From: Anaerolineales bacterium
GTDB taxonomy: Bacteria > Chloroflexota > Anaerolineae > 4572-78 > NAK82
Assembly: GCA_020343875.1 (NCBI GenBank)
Contig: CP070811.1
Span: 4,087,516-4,145,911, forward strand
Direction of reading: 5' to 3'
Length of the DNA stretch: 58,396 nucleotides
Part shown: piece by piece, positions 1 to 7,956 of the stretch
How the letters are laid out: every line of letters starts with the position of its first letter
How positions within the stretch are numbered: the stretch's first letter is position 1
Translations under genes and position numbers: made by a program
Notes under the pieces: generated by a model
The model's database searches: none
Seen by the model: only the letters and a program-made list of their open reading frames with translations
What the model was told of the DNA's origin: nothing

Positions 1-1
1 T

Positions 2-1873
2 ACTAGCCAGGAATCCCTGGAATTTCGAGCTGAAGTCCAGCAGCTTTTGCACATCCTGGCCCACTCACTTTATACCAATCGCGAGATTTTCCTGCGCGAG
101 CTGATCTCCAACGCTTCTGATGCCCTGAACCGGCTGCAGTTCGAGATGCTGACCAACCGGGATGTGCTTGAGCCCGAGGCCGAGTTAGCCGTTCGTGTCG
201 AAGCTGATGAAGACAACAAGACCATCATCATTTCCGATTCCGGCATTGGTATGACTCGAGATGAACTGATTGAAAACCTGGGCACCATTGCTCACTCCGG
301 CGCTATGGCCTTCTTGCAGCGTGCCAAGGAGGAAAAGCTGTCGGCGGACGAAATCATCGGCCAATTTGGGGTGGGCTTTTATTCTGTGTTTATGGTTGCC
401 GAAGAAGTTAGGGTTACCTCGCGTTCCTTCCGCCCCGACGCCGAGGCATGGTCCTGGGCATCCATGGGGGACAACACTTACGCTCTGGCTCCCGCCGACA
501 AAACCAATCGTGGCACCTCCATCGAAATCACCCTAAAAGATGACGCTACCGAGTTTGCCAAGAACTGGCGGCTGGAGCAGATTGTCAAGAAGTACTCTGA
601 CTACCTTTCCTTCCCCATTTATGTGGGCGACAAAATCGCCAATCGGCAAACTGCTCTCTGGCGACAGTCGCCGCAGGAAGTGGAGGCTGGGCAATATATC
701 GAGTTTTACAAGCAGCTCACTCTTGATTTTGAGAAGCCATTGCTCCATATTCACATCGTTGCTGATGCGCCGGTTAACTTGCGCAGTATCCTGTACGTGC
801 CAGCCAGGAGCGAACGGGGCATCCTGAATCTTCGCACCGAGCACGGCCTTAGGCTCTATTCGCGCAAGGTGCTTATCCAGGAGTACAACAGGGATTTGTT
901 GCCTGATTATTTTCGCTTCGTCGAAGGCCTGGTCGACTCGGAAGACTTGCCGCTCAATATCTCGCGCGAAACAGTCCAAAGCAATCCCATGCTGCGCCAG
1001 ATTCGGCGTGCACTCACCAATCGGCTGTCGAAAGAATTGGGCACACTGGCTGAAGAGAGACCAGGTGATTTTGAGGCTTTCTGGCGTGAGTTCGGCGCGT
1101 TCATCAAGGAAGGCATCGCTACCGACCAGGGCAGTCACGCGATGCTACGCGATATGTTGCGTTTTCATTCCTCTAAAGCCGAAGAGGAGGAGAGCTTGGT
1201 TTCGCTGAAGGAATATGTCGCGCGTATGAAAGAGGACCAGAAAGCCATCTATTACATCTTGGGCAATGATTTGAGATCAGTGGCCCATAGCCCGCATATG
1301 GACTATTTTCGAGCCAACGACCTTGAGGTGCTTTATCTGCTAGATCCCATCGACAGCTTTATGGTGCTCTCTCTAAGAGAATACGATGGCAAGCCGCTGC
1401 AAAACGTTGACGATGCTGGATTGGAGTTGCCAGAGGCGGTCACGCCAGCAGAAGCCGAGTCCAGCGAGGCGCTGGCCCAAGCCGACTTTGAGCAGATGGT
1501 GGAGCACTTTAGATCGGTGCTGGGCGACCGGGTGACCGATGTGCGCGAATCGAAGCGCTTGACTGATAGCCCATGCCGCTTGGTTTCACCCGAAGGTAGC
1601 CAAGACCGTGACTTGCATCGTGTGCGTCGTCTCATCGAGCATGAATACGAGGCCCCCAAGAAGATACTTGAGTTAAACCGCCGTCATCCCCTAATCCAGA
1701 ATCTGGCCCGCGTGCTGGTCCAATCCCCTGGCGATGCACTCATCAATGCTGCCATCGAGCAGCTATTTGACAACGCCTTGCTTCTGGAGGGGTTGCATTC
1801 CAATCCAGCCGATATGGCGCCGCGCATCCAGGCATTGATGGAAGCGGCCCTGGCATCGCGCGTCGAGGGATGA
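2..1873 (+). CDS. htpG: Molecular chaperone HtpG (Hsp90), 5' end cut by window
   Basis: This is the bacterial Hsp90, a homodimeric cytosolic ATP-driven chaperone. The reading frame is open from base 2, and its first codons ([20 protein letters not shown]) match the start of the Hsp90 N-terminal ATPase domain. The TTG at 47 is therefore an internal Leu codon, and the true start lies a few residues upstream of the window. The visible part is about 623 residues, close to the usual 610-630. Visible GHKL ATPase motifs are [16 protein letters not shown] with its catalytic Glu and Asn, DSGIGMT, and [12 protein letters not shown]. The middle-domain hallmark [11 protein letters not shown] is also present. 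The C-terminal dimerisation part ends in an Ala-rich helix. The stop at 1871 is followed by a separate promoter, so the next gene need not be co-transcribed. Only the upstream edge is uncertain. Confidence 0.97.
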   Translation, partial: TSQESLEFRAEVQQLLHILAHSLYTNREIFLRELISNASDALNRLQFEMLTNRDVLEPEAELAVRVEADEDNKTIIISDSGIGMTRDELIENLGTIAHSGAMAFLQRAKEEKLSADEIIGQFGVGFYSVFMVAEEVRVTSRSFRPDAEAWSWASMGDNTYALAPADKTNRGTSIEITLKDDATEFAKNWRLEQIVKKYSDYLSFPIYVGDKIANRQTALWRQSPQEVEAGQYIEFYKQLTLDFEKPLLHIHIVADAPVNLRSILYVPARSERGILNLRTEHGLRLYSRKVLIQEYNRDLLPDYFRFVEGLVDSEDLPLNISRETVQSNPMLRQIRRALTNRLSKELGTLAEERPGDFEAFWREFGAFIKEGIATDQGSHAMLRDMLRFHSSKAEEEESLVSLKEYVARMKEDQKAIYYILGNDLRSVAHSPHMDYFRANDLEVLYLLDPIDSFMVLSLREYDGKPLQNVDDAGLELPEAVTPAEAESSEALAQADFEQMVEHFRSVLGDRVTDVRESKRLTDSPCRLVSPEGSQDRDLHRVRRLIEHEYEAPKKILELNRRHPLIQNLARVLVQSPGDALINAAIEQLFDNALLLEGLHSNPADMAPRIQALMEAALASRVEG

Positions 1874-1899
1874 CACTACGCTGGTATTATCCTGCTGCT

Positions 1900-1928
1900 T
1901 TGACACCTGTGGCGAACCAGGATATACT
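1900..1928 (+). promoter_or_regulatory. Sigma70-type promoter for the SCP2-domain gene
   Basis: A perfect -35 box TTGACA (1900-1905) and a good -10 box TATACT (1923-1928) are separated by 17 bp. Transcription would start near 1935, about 34 nt before the ATG at 1969. The promoter lies just after the htpG stop, giving the SCP2 gene its own transcript. Confidence 0.8.
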
Positions 1929-1968
1929 GACCGCACATCGAAACCCAGCTCCAGGAGGCACAACAACC

Positions 1969-2286
1969 ATGAATGCTGCCGAAGTCTTTGCTCAAATGCC
2001 TGAGGCGTTCCTGGCCGACAAGGCCGGTGACCTGCGCGCTACCTTTCAGTTCGACTTGTCGGGCGAAGGGGGTGGCAATTGGTCGGTGATCGTTGCTGAC
2101 CGCACCTGCACCGTTGTCGAGGGCAGGGCCGACAAGCCTGATGTGACTGTCAGCATGACTGCTGAGGATTATGTAAAAATGACCTCTGGCGAATTGCAGC
2201 CGGTGGTCGCCTTTATGCAGGGTAAGATCAGGTTGCAGGGCGATATGAACTTGGCGATGAAGGTCCAGGAACTATTCGCCAGGTAA
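1969..2286 (+). CDS. SCP2 sterol-binding domain protein
   Basis: This 105-residue protein consists of a single SCP2-like lipid-binding fold. The pattern of a strand pair around FQFDLSGEGGGNWSVIV, then DVTVSMTAEDYVKMTSGEL and the closing MQGKIRLQGDMNLAMKVQELF, is typical of stand-alone bacterial SCP2 proteins. These are thought to bind hydrophobic ligands; the ligand here is unknown. The frame is open back to an ATG at 1870, but the ATG at 1969 is preferred because AGGAGG (1953-1958) sits 10 nt upstream and the promoter at 1900-1928 lies inside the longer reading frame. A bidirectional terminator follows. The family call is firm; the physiological role is not known. Confidence 0.9.
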   Translation: MNAAEVFAQMPEAFLADKAGDLRATFQFDLSGEGGGNWSVIVADRTCTVVEGRADKPDVTVSMTAEDYVKMTSGELQPVVAFMQGKIRLQGDMNLAMKVQELFAR

Positions 2287-2361
2287 TTGGCTGATCGCTG
2301 ATGGCTGGCTGTCCGTTGCTTTGTTAACTGCTCCCTGCCTACTCTTTCTCTTGCCAAACAA

Positions 2362-2393
2362 AAAAGAGGCTCCCTCCTCCGGGAGCCTCTTTT
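2362..2393. terminator. Bidirectional intrinsic terminator
   Basis: A 13-bp perfect stem (arms 2362-2374 and 2381-2393) encloses the six-base loop TCCTCC. The arms carry an A-run at the left and a T-run at the right, so the hairpin has a U-tract in both directions. It lies between the convergent SCP2 and DksA/TraR genes and can end both transcripts. Confidence 0.9.
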
Positions 2394-2404
2394 GCGGGCA
2401 TACT

Positions 2405-2764
2405 CTAGCGACTGGCTTGAGCACACCTGACGCAAAGTGTGGTGTGAGGTAGGATTTCCAGGCGATCTGGATCAATCTCCTGACCGCAAACTTCGCACAG
2501 ACCGTAATCTCCTTGGTTCACTCGATCCAGCGCAATCTTGATCGACTTGATCTTGGCTTCAGCTGACTCGCGTAGAGCCAGATTCATCTCCCATTCGTAA
2601 ACGGTGGAAGCACCTTGACCCAGGCCAAAATCTCCCTTCTCCTCCAACTTTTGCTTAATGAGGGCCAATTCTTCCTCGGCCCGGACTAATTCTTGCTCCA
2701 GCCTGGCCTGTTCTGAAATGCTATCCAGCGTAATTTCCCTATCGCCCGGTCGTCGTGTGTCCAT
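2405..2764 (-). CDS. DksA/TraR-type zinc-finger protein
   Basis: About 119 residues: a coiled-coil N-terminal half (EQARLEQELVRAEEELALI) and a C4 zinc finger (CEVCGQEI followed by LCVRCAQ), as in DksA/TraR and YteA proteins. Such proteins enter the RNA polymerase secondary channel or act as small regulators. The acidic tip DxxDxA of true DksA is not obvious, so a general-stress role is not proven. Three in-frame ATGs occur (2773, 2770, 2764). The AGAAAGG at 2774-2780 abuts the first and is 9 nt from the third, so 2764 is favoured. The gene is 63 bp downstream of the S1 gene on the same strand and probably shares its transcript, ending at the shared terminator. Confidence 0.88.
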   Translation of the reverse strand: MDTRRPGDREITLDSISEQARLEQELVRAEEELALIKQKLEEKGDFGLGQGASTVYEWEMNLALRESAEAKIKSIKIALDRVNQGDYGLCEVCGQEIDPDRLEILPHTTLCVRCAQASR

Positions 2765-2826
2765 CGCCATCATCCTTTCTGACCGGGCCTGTGCGCCGTC
2801 CCCCGGTCATTGATGGTGGGACCGGG

Positions 2827-4263
2827 TCAGGCGACAGGCTCCTGTGCTAGTGTTTCTGGTTGCGGCTCATCGGTGGGAGTGTCGGCGGGTGCATCCTCCG
2901 AAGCTGTACTGCCGTCCAGAAGTGGCACCTCATCTTCTATGTGTTCCTTCGCTCCGTCCGTTTCGGGTTCAGGTTCCAATGTTATGCTTTCGTGAGACTC
3001 GCTTTCTGCAGTCTCACTCGTCTCCATAGCCTCTATAGCCTCTACAGCCTCCGGCGGAGAAGGTGTCGCTTCAGCAGGCGAGGATGCCTCGGGGACCTCT
3101 GGCCGAGATGCTGCCTTCTGCGTGGCACGCCAGGCAGCCTGCTCATCCGGGGGCACCCGCTTCAAGCTCAGCCCAATCCGCTGTCGTTCGGGCTCAATCT
3201 TGATGATCTCTAACAAGTACCGCTCGCCGCGCCTCACAACCTCGCTAGGATGGTTGACTTCTGCCTCGGAAAGCTCCGAGATATGAATCAATCCCTCGAT
3301 ACCATCTTCCAAATGCGCAAAAGCGCCAAAATCGGTGACGTTTGTAATCCTGGCCACCACACGTTGGTCGATGAAGTATTTGGTATCTACCAGGCTCCAA
3401 GGGTCGGGCTGCAACCGACGCAGGCTCAAGCCAATCTTGCTGTTGGCACGGTCAAGCTTTAGGACGTAGACGTCTACCTCCTCGCCAACCTGGACCACTT
3501 CGCGCGGATGTCTGACGCGGTGCCAGGCAAGCTCGGAAATGTGGATCAAACCGTCGGTTCCCCCCAAGTCCACAAATGCGCCAAAGTTAGCCAGACTGGT
3601 CACAGTACCGTGTACAACCTGACCTTCAAGCAAACTGTCCATCAGTTTGCGCCGCTGCTTCTCGCGCCATTCGCTTTGGGCCGCTTGCTCCGACAAGATC
3701 AGTCGTTTGCGTCTTCGGTCAACTTCAATAATCTGCCCAGCGAGTTCACGCCCAACTTGTTGGGCCAAGCGATCATTCTTTTGGGTTGGCGAAAGCCGAC
3801 GCGGAAAACCAACCACTTGTGAAGCTGGCACAAAGCCGCGAATCCTGCCAAAGGGAACGACCAAACCGCCTTTATTGTAACCAATGACCGTTCCTTCCAC
3901 CAACTGTTTGCTTTCCAGATGTTCTTCCGCTTTCTGCCAATCTTGCTCTATTTGAGCCAGATACAGAGACACCACCGTGTTACCGTCTCGGTCTTCGGGG
4001 TTGACTATGTAGACTGAAACTTCGTCACCCACAGAGATAGCAGATCGTTCTTCGGCGCTCAAACGGTCTAGATCTTGGGGGCTTAGCACTCCTTCTCGCT
4101 TCGCACCAACGTCAACCACGATCTCGTTGGGCCCCACCAACACCACTGTCCCGGTTCGTATTTCACCCCGTTTGGGCCGTTGGTAGTTGTATTCCTCCTG
4201 GGATAGCAGATCTGCCATCGTTTGAGTGTTGGTGGCAGCCCCTTCTGTGTCCTCTTGAGTCAT
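2827..4263 (-). CDS. rpsA: Ribosomal protein S1-like protein, four S1 domains
   Basis: The protein has about 478 residues with four consecutive S1 (OB-fold) RNA-binding domains at roughly 30-110, 115-190, 205-280 and 295-370. Domains 3 and 4 show the strong signatures [17 protein letters not shown] with GLIHISEL and [16 protein letters not shown]. Domains 1 and 2 are more diverged, as in ribosome-docking domains. The last 100 residues are an acidic Glu/Pro/Thr/Ser-rich, probably disordered tail. E. coli S1 has six domains; four is usual in Firmicutes and Chloroflexota forms. A TTG at 4287 also opens the frame, but it overlaps an AGGAGG, and the ATG at 4263 is preceded by GAGAG. A consensus promoter lies 270 bp upstream, leaving a long leader. 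The symbol is by similarity; translation-initiation function is inferred. Confidence 0.88.
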   Translation of the reverse strand: MTQEDTEGAATNTQTMADLLSQEEYNYQRPKRGEIRTGTVVLVGPNEIVVDVGAKREGVLSPQDLDRLSAEERSAISVGDEVSVYIVNPEDRDGNTVVSLYLAQIEQDWQKAEEHLESKQLVEGTVIGYNKGGLVVPFGRIRGFVPASQVVGFPRRLSPTQKNDRLAQQVGRELAGQIIEVDRRRKRLILSEQAAQSEWREKQRRKLMDSLLEGQVVHGTVTSLANFGAFVDLGGTDGLIHISELAWHRVRHPREVVQVGEEVDVYVLKLDRANSKIGLSLRRLQPDPWSLVDTKYFIDQRVVARITNVTDFGAFAHLEDGIEGLIHISELSEAEVNHPSEVVRRGERYLLEIIKIEPERQRIGLSLKRVPPDEQAAWRATQKAASRPEVPEASSPAEATPSPPEAVEAIEAMETSETAESESHESITLEPEPETDGAKEHIEDEVPLLDGSTASEDAPADTPTDEPQPETLAQEPVA

Positions 4264-4529
4264 GCGCTCTCTTCTTGCCCTCCTCAATATAGATACGAAA
4301 TAAAACAGCTCGGCATTCTACCTGTGTGGCGTGCAGGTTGATTGGGTGAACACCGAGCTCGGGGTGGAGCCATAAGAAGTCTTCGCTTCAAATGAAATTG
4401 TGCGAATTGTGGGTAGTGACACAATCCTCCTGCTCATCTGAACCAACCATGAGGCGCTTGGTCACCACACCCACTCACAAACTACGGAAATCCACCACGG
4501 ATTCCGAAACTCACCTGTCCTCCCTGACC
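4264..4529 (-). other. Long 5' leader of the S1 gene
   Basis: Given the promoter at 4536-4564, the S1 mRNA would carry about 265 untranslated bases. The stretch has no good ORF. A GTG (4429) preceded by AGGAGG opens only a short meaningless frame. Leaders of ribosomal protein genes often carry autoregulatory structure, which is possible here, but no known motif was recognised. Confidence 0.45.
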
Positions 4530-4535
4530 GCACTC

Positions 4536-4564
4536 ATTATACACTAGGCATATTTAACTGTCAA
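4536..4564 (-). promoter_or_regulatory. Consensus sigma70-type promoter for the S1 gene
   Basis: Read on the minus strand, a perfect TTGACA (4564-4559) and a perfect TATAAT (4541-4536) are 17 bp apart. This is the best promoter match in the window, suiting a highly expressed ribosomal gene. The start of transcription would be near 4529. Confidence 0.88.
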
Positions 4565-4664
4565 TTGCCCTTTCGGCCCGGTTTGGATATCCCACAAGTT
4601 TTGGGAGAGGAAAACATAGTCCCGCTCGTTTTGAGCCTGTAATCCCTAACACGCCCAGGTGTGA

Positions 4665-4685
4665 GGCCCCTTCGGGGGTGGGGCC
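4665..4685. other. UUCG-capped GC-rich hairpin between divergent promoters
   Basis: GGCCCC, TTCG and a G-rich arm ending GGGGCC form a stable hairpin. It lies between the minus-strand S1 promoter and the plus-strand promoter at 4746. No T-run follows, so it is not a clear terminator. Confidence 0.4.
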
Positions 4686-4745
4686 AACCGGCTTCCAGGA
4701 GCAATGCACTCAGTTTGTGGTGCAAACCCCCTTCAATTCCGGTCC

Positions 4746-4774
4746 TTGCATAAACTGGGGGAGCATGCTAAAAT
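4746..4774 (+). promoter_or_regulatory. Extended -10 promoter for the RNA/leader upstream of the phosphohexomutase
   Basis: TTGCAT (4746-4751) and TAAAAT (4769-4774) are spaced 17 bp, and a TG dinucleotide one base before the -10 box makes it an extended -10 element. Transcription would start near 4781. Confidence 0.75.
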
Positions 4775-4780
4775 GAGCAC

Positions 4781-4980
4781 ACTGAGATAGGGGGCTTCTT
4801 TCCCTGTCACACCTATCCCCGAAACCCCGCCTGGGGGTGGGGGACGCCCATAGGTCCCTTCGGGGAGAGGAAACTAGCGGGTGGACGATTACCCATCTGA
4901 GAGAAGAAATACTACTGGCAATGAATGATCAAAGGAATGCCCCGATGCAGGGCAGGGGGAGCCCTTTGATCATTTTGTTT
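4781..4980 (+). ncRNA. Putative structured RNA or attenuated leader, about 200 nt
   Basis: A promoter, about 200 nt without an ORF, and a perfect intrinsic terminator define this unit. It is rich in pairing segments. GATAGG (4786-4791) and ATAGGT (4850-4855) can each pair with the same CCTAT block (4812-4816), so two mutually exclusive folds exist. GGTCCC-TTCG-GGGA forms a tetraloop hairpin at 4853-4865. The terminator ends 6 bp before the ATG of the phosphohexomutase gene, and that ATG lacks a Shine-Dalgarno sequence. Either this is a free small RNA or a leader that controls read-through. No match to 6S, SRP, RNase P, tmRNA, glmS or other familiar classes was recognised by eye. Confidence 0.5.
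4924..4980 (+). terminator. Intrinsic terminator just before the phosphohexomutase start codon
   Basis: A perfect 12-bp stem, AATGATCAAAGG (4924-4935) with its complement (4963-4974), is followed by TTGTTT. A smaller nested stem, TGCCC/GGGCA (4938-4942, 4950-4954), sits in the loop. Its position directly before the next start codon is what expression attenuation would look like. Confidence 0.85.
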
Positions 4981-4985
4981 CGTCA

Positions 4986-6353
4986 ATGACTCTAAATCCC
5001 CACATTTTCCGAGAGTTTAGCATTCGTGGTATCGCCGACCAAGACCTGACCGATGCAGTGGTACGCAGGATCGGGCGGGCGATAGGTGTTTTCTTCAGGC
5101 AGCGAACTCACCACACACTGCTGGTGGGCCGGGATGTGCGCAATAGCTCGCCACGCATCAGCCGGTCGCTCATTGCCGGCCTTCTGCAAACGGGGCTGCA
5201 TGTGACGGATGTGGGTGTGGTGCCCACACCCGTCCACAATTTTGCTGCTGATTTTTACCTGGCTGACGGGGGAGTAATGATAACCGCCAGTCACAATCCT
5301 GCTGAACACAATGGCCTCAAAATTCGCACCAACCGTACCTTACGCGGCCATGAGTTGCAGGAAATATACCACACGGCTGCCAACCAGCACTTGCAGACTC
5401 CCGACTCTTCGCCAGCTGATCCAGGAAGGCTGAAGCAATCAGATCCGCTTCCTATCTACCTTGAGCGCATTGAAGCTCACGCTGATATCCAAACGCCCCT
5501 GAAGGTTGTGGTTGATGGGGGTAATGGCACCAATGGCCTCATCGTGTCTCGACTGTTACGTGATTTGGGTTGCCAGGTAGTTGAACTATATTGCGAGCCA
5601 GATGGAGACTTTCCCAACCGGGACCCTGATCCCACCTCAGCTGACGCCACTGCTGCTTTGTCGGCGTCTGTCCAGTCCGAGGGAGCGGACTTGGGCCTGG
5701 CCTACGATGGCGATGGCGACCGCCTGGCGCTGGTAGACGAGGGCGGCACGCCGGTGCCGGGCGATCAGGTACTCATGTTGCTGGCGCGCGACGTGCTACA
5801 ACATGGCCCAGCCAAAATTGTCTACGAAATCCTGTGTACTCAGGCACTGGCCGACGATGTAATCGCTCATGGCGGTGAGCCCGTGGTAACTCCTTCTGGC
5901 TATGCCTTTGTTCACCAGGCGATGCGAGATACAGGTGCCGCCTTAGGGGGGGAATTCTCTGGGCATCTCTTTTTTGACGCGCCTGACTTTCGTTTTGACG
6001 ACCCGATCCTGGCCAGCATAAAATTGCTGAACATCGTGTCTCAGAGGAGACATCCTCTATCGGCGCTGGTGGCCGAATTACCGACTTATTACTCTTCGCC
6101 TCAAATCAGACTTCCCTGTCCCGATGCCATAAAAGCTCATGTGGTGGAGCAGGTCAAGAATCACTTCCAGGCGTCTTATCCCGTACATGAGTTGGATGGG
6201 GCACGTATTGATTTTGGCGACGGCTGGGCATTGGTGCGCGCTTCAAATACTCAGCCAGCTCTCTCGCTTCGCTTTGAGGCCACCTCTGCGCAACGTTTGG
6301 AGCAGTTGGAGCAGCAGGTGTTGGGCCAGGTCGAGCACTGGCTTTCAAGGTGA
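4986..6353 (+). CDS. Phosphoglucomutase/phosphomannomutase family protein
   Basis: This 455-residue alpha-D-phosphohexomutase interconverts hexose 6- and 1-phosphates in the cytosol. All four family hallmarks are visible. They are the phosphoserine loop TASHNPAEHNG (Ser102), the metal loop YDGDGDRLAL near residue 240, the sugar-binding loop GGEFSGH near 320, and the phosphate-binding RASNTQPALSLRFEA near the C-terminus. The N-terminus IFREFSIRGIADQDL fits the ManB/GlmM-like group. The next two genes encode a sugar-1-phosphate nucleotidyltransferase and a hexapeptide-repeat acyltransferase-like protein. The set therefore resembles a GlmM-GlmU route to a UDP-amino sugar, but substrate choice among glucose, mannose and glucosamine phosphates cannot be fixed from sequence. 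The ATG has no Shine-Dalgarno sequence and follows a terminator by only a few bases. Confidence 0.93.
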   Translation: MTLNPHIFREFSIRGIADQDLTDAVVRRIGRAIGVFFRQRTHHTLLVGRDVRNSSPRISRSLIAGLLQTGLHVTDVGVVPTPVHNFAADFYLADGGVMITASHNPAEHNGLKIRTNRTLRGHELQEIYHTAANQHLQTPDSSPADPGRLKQSDPLPIYLERIEAHADIQTPLKVVVDGGNGTNGLIVSRLLRDLGCQVVELYCEPDGDFPNRDPDPTSADATAALSASVQSEGADLGLAYDGDGDRLALVDEGGTPVPGDQVLMLLARDVLQHGPAKIVYEILCTQALADDVIAHGGEPVVTPSGYAFVHQAMRDTGAALGGEFSGHLFFDAPDFRFDDPILASIKLLNIVSQRRHPLSALVAELPTYYSSPQIRLPCPDAIKAHVVEQVKNHFQASYPVHELDGARIDFGDGWALVRASNTQPALSLRFEATSAQRLEQLEQQVLGQVEHWLSR

Positions 6354-6416
6354 GCCAGCATGCTGGCCTGAAACCCGTTGTGGGCTGGCGACAATACTTC
6401 GAGAGGTTTTAATGGG

Positions 6417-7163
6417 ATGCGTAAGTTAGCGGTGGTTGTCTTGGCTGCTGGCCAGGGCAAGCGAATGAGGTCGAAGTTGCCTAAGGTGTTGCATCCTTTG
6501 GGCGGGCGACCGATGATTCAGCATGTGCTGGATGCTGCTGACGCTCTTAACCCTTCACGCCTGGTAATCGTGGTGGGGCAGGGGGCGCAGCAGGTGAGAG
6601 CGGCACTCGGATCAAACGCCACTTTTGTTGAGCAAACTCGGCGCATGGGCACCGGCCATGCAGTCATGCAGGCGCAAGCCGCCTTGGATGATTCTTATGA
6701 TGTCCTGGTCCTATACGGGGACATGCCTCTCTTGCGCCCGGCGACTCTGAAATCCCTCTATGATCGTTTTCGAGAGGGGAACAGCCCCTTGGCTATGTTG
6801 ATTGTGAGCGACAACCAATCGCGGGGCTTTGGGCGCGTGATTCGCGACCCGATGGGTCGAGTAAAAGCTGTCGTTGAAGAAGCTGAGTGCACGCCCGATC
6901 AACTTGCCATCCGTGATTTGAATGCAGGCGTGTATTGCTTCAAAGCTGAATGGTTATGGGGCCAGCTGTTCCAACTCCCCCTCCATCCAGGCAAGGGAGA
7001 GGCGGGTGAGTACTTTCTGACCGACTTGGTTGGGATGGCTGTCGCCCAGGGTTTTGAAGTTCCTTATCTCATCACCCAAGATGCGTCGGAAGCCTTGGGG
7101 ATCAACACACCTGAACACCTGGCTGAGGCCGAAGCGGTGCTAGACCGAAGACTGGGTGGCTAG
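6417..7163 (+). CDS. GlmU N-terminal-type sugar-1-phosphate nucleotidyltransferase
   Basis: The 248-residue protein is a single Rossmann-like nucleotidyltransferase domain. Its start, VVLAAGQGKRMRSKLPKVLH, is the GlmU uridyltransferase signature for UTP and sugar-1-phosphate binding, and LYGDMPLL is the metal/substrate loop. ADLNAG-like residues (RDLNAGVYCF) and GEYFLTDLV also match GlmU. The left-handed beta-helix acetyltransferase domain of GlmU is missing; a helix protein is encoded separately 97 bp downstream. The start at 6417 is chosen over the in-frame codon at 6378 because GAGAGG (6401-6406) is well spaced and because MRKLAVVVLAAG is the family N-terminus. The likely reaction is UTP plus GlcNAc-1-phosphate to UDP-GlcNAc; other sugar phosphates are possible. 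Confidence 0.9.
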   Translation: MRKLAVVVLAAGQGKRMRSKLPKVLHPLGGRPMIQHVLDAADALNPSRLVIVVGQGAQQVRAALGSNATFVEQTRRMGTGHAVMQAQAALDDSYDVLVLYGDMPLLRPATLKSLYDRFREGNSPLAMLIVSDNQSRGFGRVIRDPMGRVKAVVEEAECTPDQLAIRDLNAGVYCFKAEWLWGQLFQLPLHPGKGEAGEYFLTDLVGMAVAQGFEVPYLITQDASEALGINTPEHLAEAEAVLDRRLGG

Positions 7164-7260
7164 CCCTCTGTCAGTGATGATCGGAGGGGCAAGGGTAGCT
7201 GCCAGAAGTGCAAGATCCCTCAGTTGGCCTTGACTGAGTGTCAGAAAGGAAGGCGACAAC

Positions 7261-7935
7261 GTGCTTGCGCCCGCTGATTTCTTTGACCTGGATAAGTTTG
7301 AACACAAAGCGCTGTTCCGTGACAGCCGGGTAGTTTATGTGTGGGATGTTCTCAAAGTGCTCAGAGATTACCTGGAGCAAGTCATCGTGCCAGGAATCCA
7401 GGGGCAGGTTATGGAAGGGGCATACTTGCTGGGCGACAAGATTTTTATCGGCCCTGGCTCTGTGGTTGAACCGGGCGCGGTGATCAAGAGCCCCACGCTT
7501 ATTGGGGCCAACACCCAGGTCCGCCAAGGCGCCTACATACGAGGAAGCGTGCTGGTTGGCGATAACTGCGTGGTCGGCCATACGACTGAGGTAAAGAACG
7601 CCATTTTCCTGAACGGAGCCCAGGCCGGGCATTTTGCCTATGTGGGCGATAGTATCCTGGGTAGCCAGGTGAATCTGGGGGCTGGAACTAAACTGGCTAA
7701 CGTCAAGCTTAATCACACCAACGTGACGATCAAGATAGCGCAGCAATCTTATGACACAGGCCTAAGGAAACTCGGCGCGATCTTGGGCGACCGCGTACAG
7801 ACTGGATGTAATGCGGTCTCAAATCCAGGCACCTTGTTGGGGCCCGGCTGCATGGTCTATGCCTTGAGCCTGTTGCGAGGTTATTACCCAGCCAACGCCA
7901 TGGTTAAGCGCCCTTCTGCAGAGGTGCCTACTTGA
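7261..7935 (+). CDS. Left-handed beta-helix (hexapeptide repeat) transferase-like protein
   Basis: After a 30-residue N-terminal segment (ADFFDLDKFEHKALF) come about ten hexapeptide turns such as IFIGPGSVVEPGAVIKSPTL and SVLVGDNCVVGHTTEVKNA. These form a trimeric left-handed beta-helix. The final QTGCNAVSNPGTLLGPG is typical of sugar nucleotidyltransferase-associated helices rather than of a classic GlmU C-terminus. It follows the GlmU-N-like gene in the same direction, so the two probably work together as a split bifunctional enzyme, adding an acyl group or stabilising the transferase. The start is GTG with AAAGGAAGG 5-6 nt upstream. Function as an acetyltransferase is inferred, not shown. 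Confidence 0.82.
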   Translation: MLAPADFFDLDKFEHKALFRDSRVVYVWDVLKVLRDYLEQVIVPGIQGQVMEGAYLLGDKIFIGPGSVVEPGAVIKSPTLIGANTQVRQGAYIRGSVLVGDNCVVGHTTEVKNAIFLNGAQAGHFAYVGDSILGSQVNLGAGTKLANVKLNHTNVTIKIAQQSYDTGLRKLGAILGDRVQTGCNAVSNPGTLLGPGCMVYALSLLRGYYPANAMVKRPSAEVPT

Positions 7936-7956
7936 CATTTTTTAGGAGATGTTGCA

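Noticed and set aside
4350..4429. Short ORF with GTG start in the S1 leader
   Set aside because: Although AGGAGG is near, the peptide has no hydrophobic or regulatory pattern and cannot be supported.
4781..4980. Identification of the RNA unit as 6S, RNase P, SRP, tmRNA or glmS ribozyme
   Set aside because: Core conserved bases of each class were not seen; ends do not pair as in 6S, and the unit is too short for RNase P or tmRNA.
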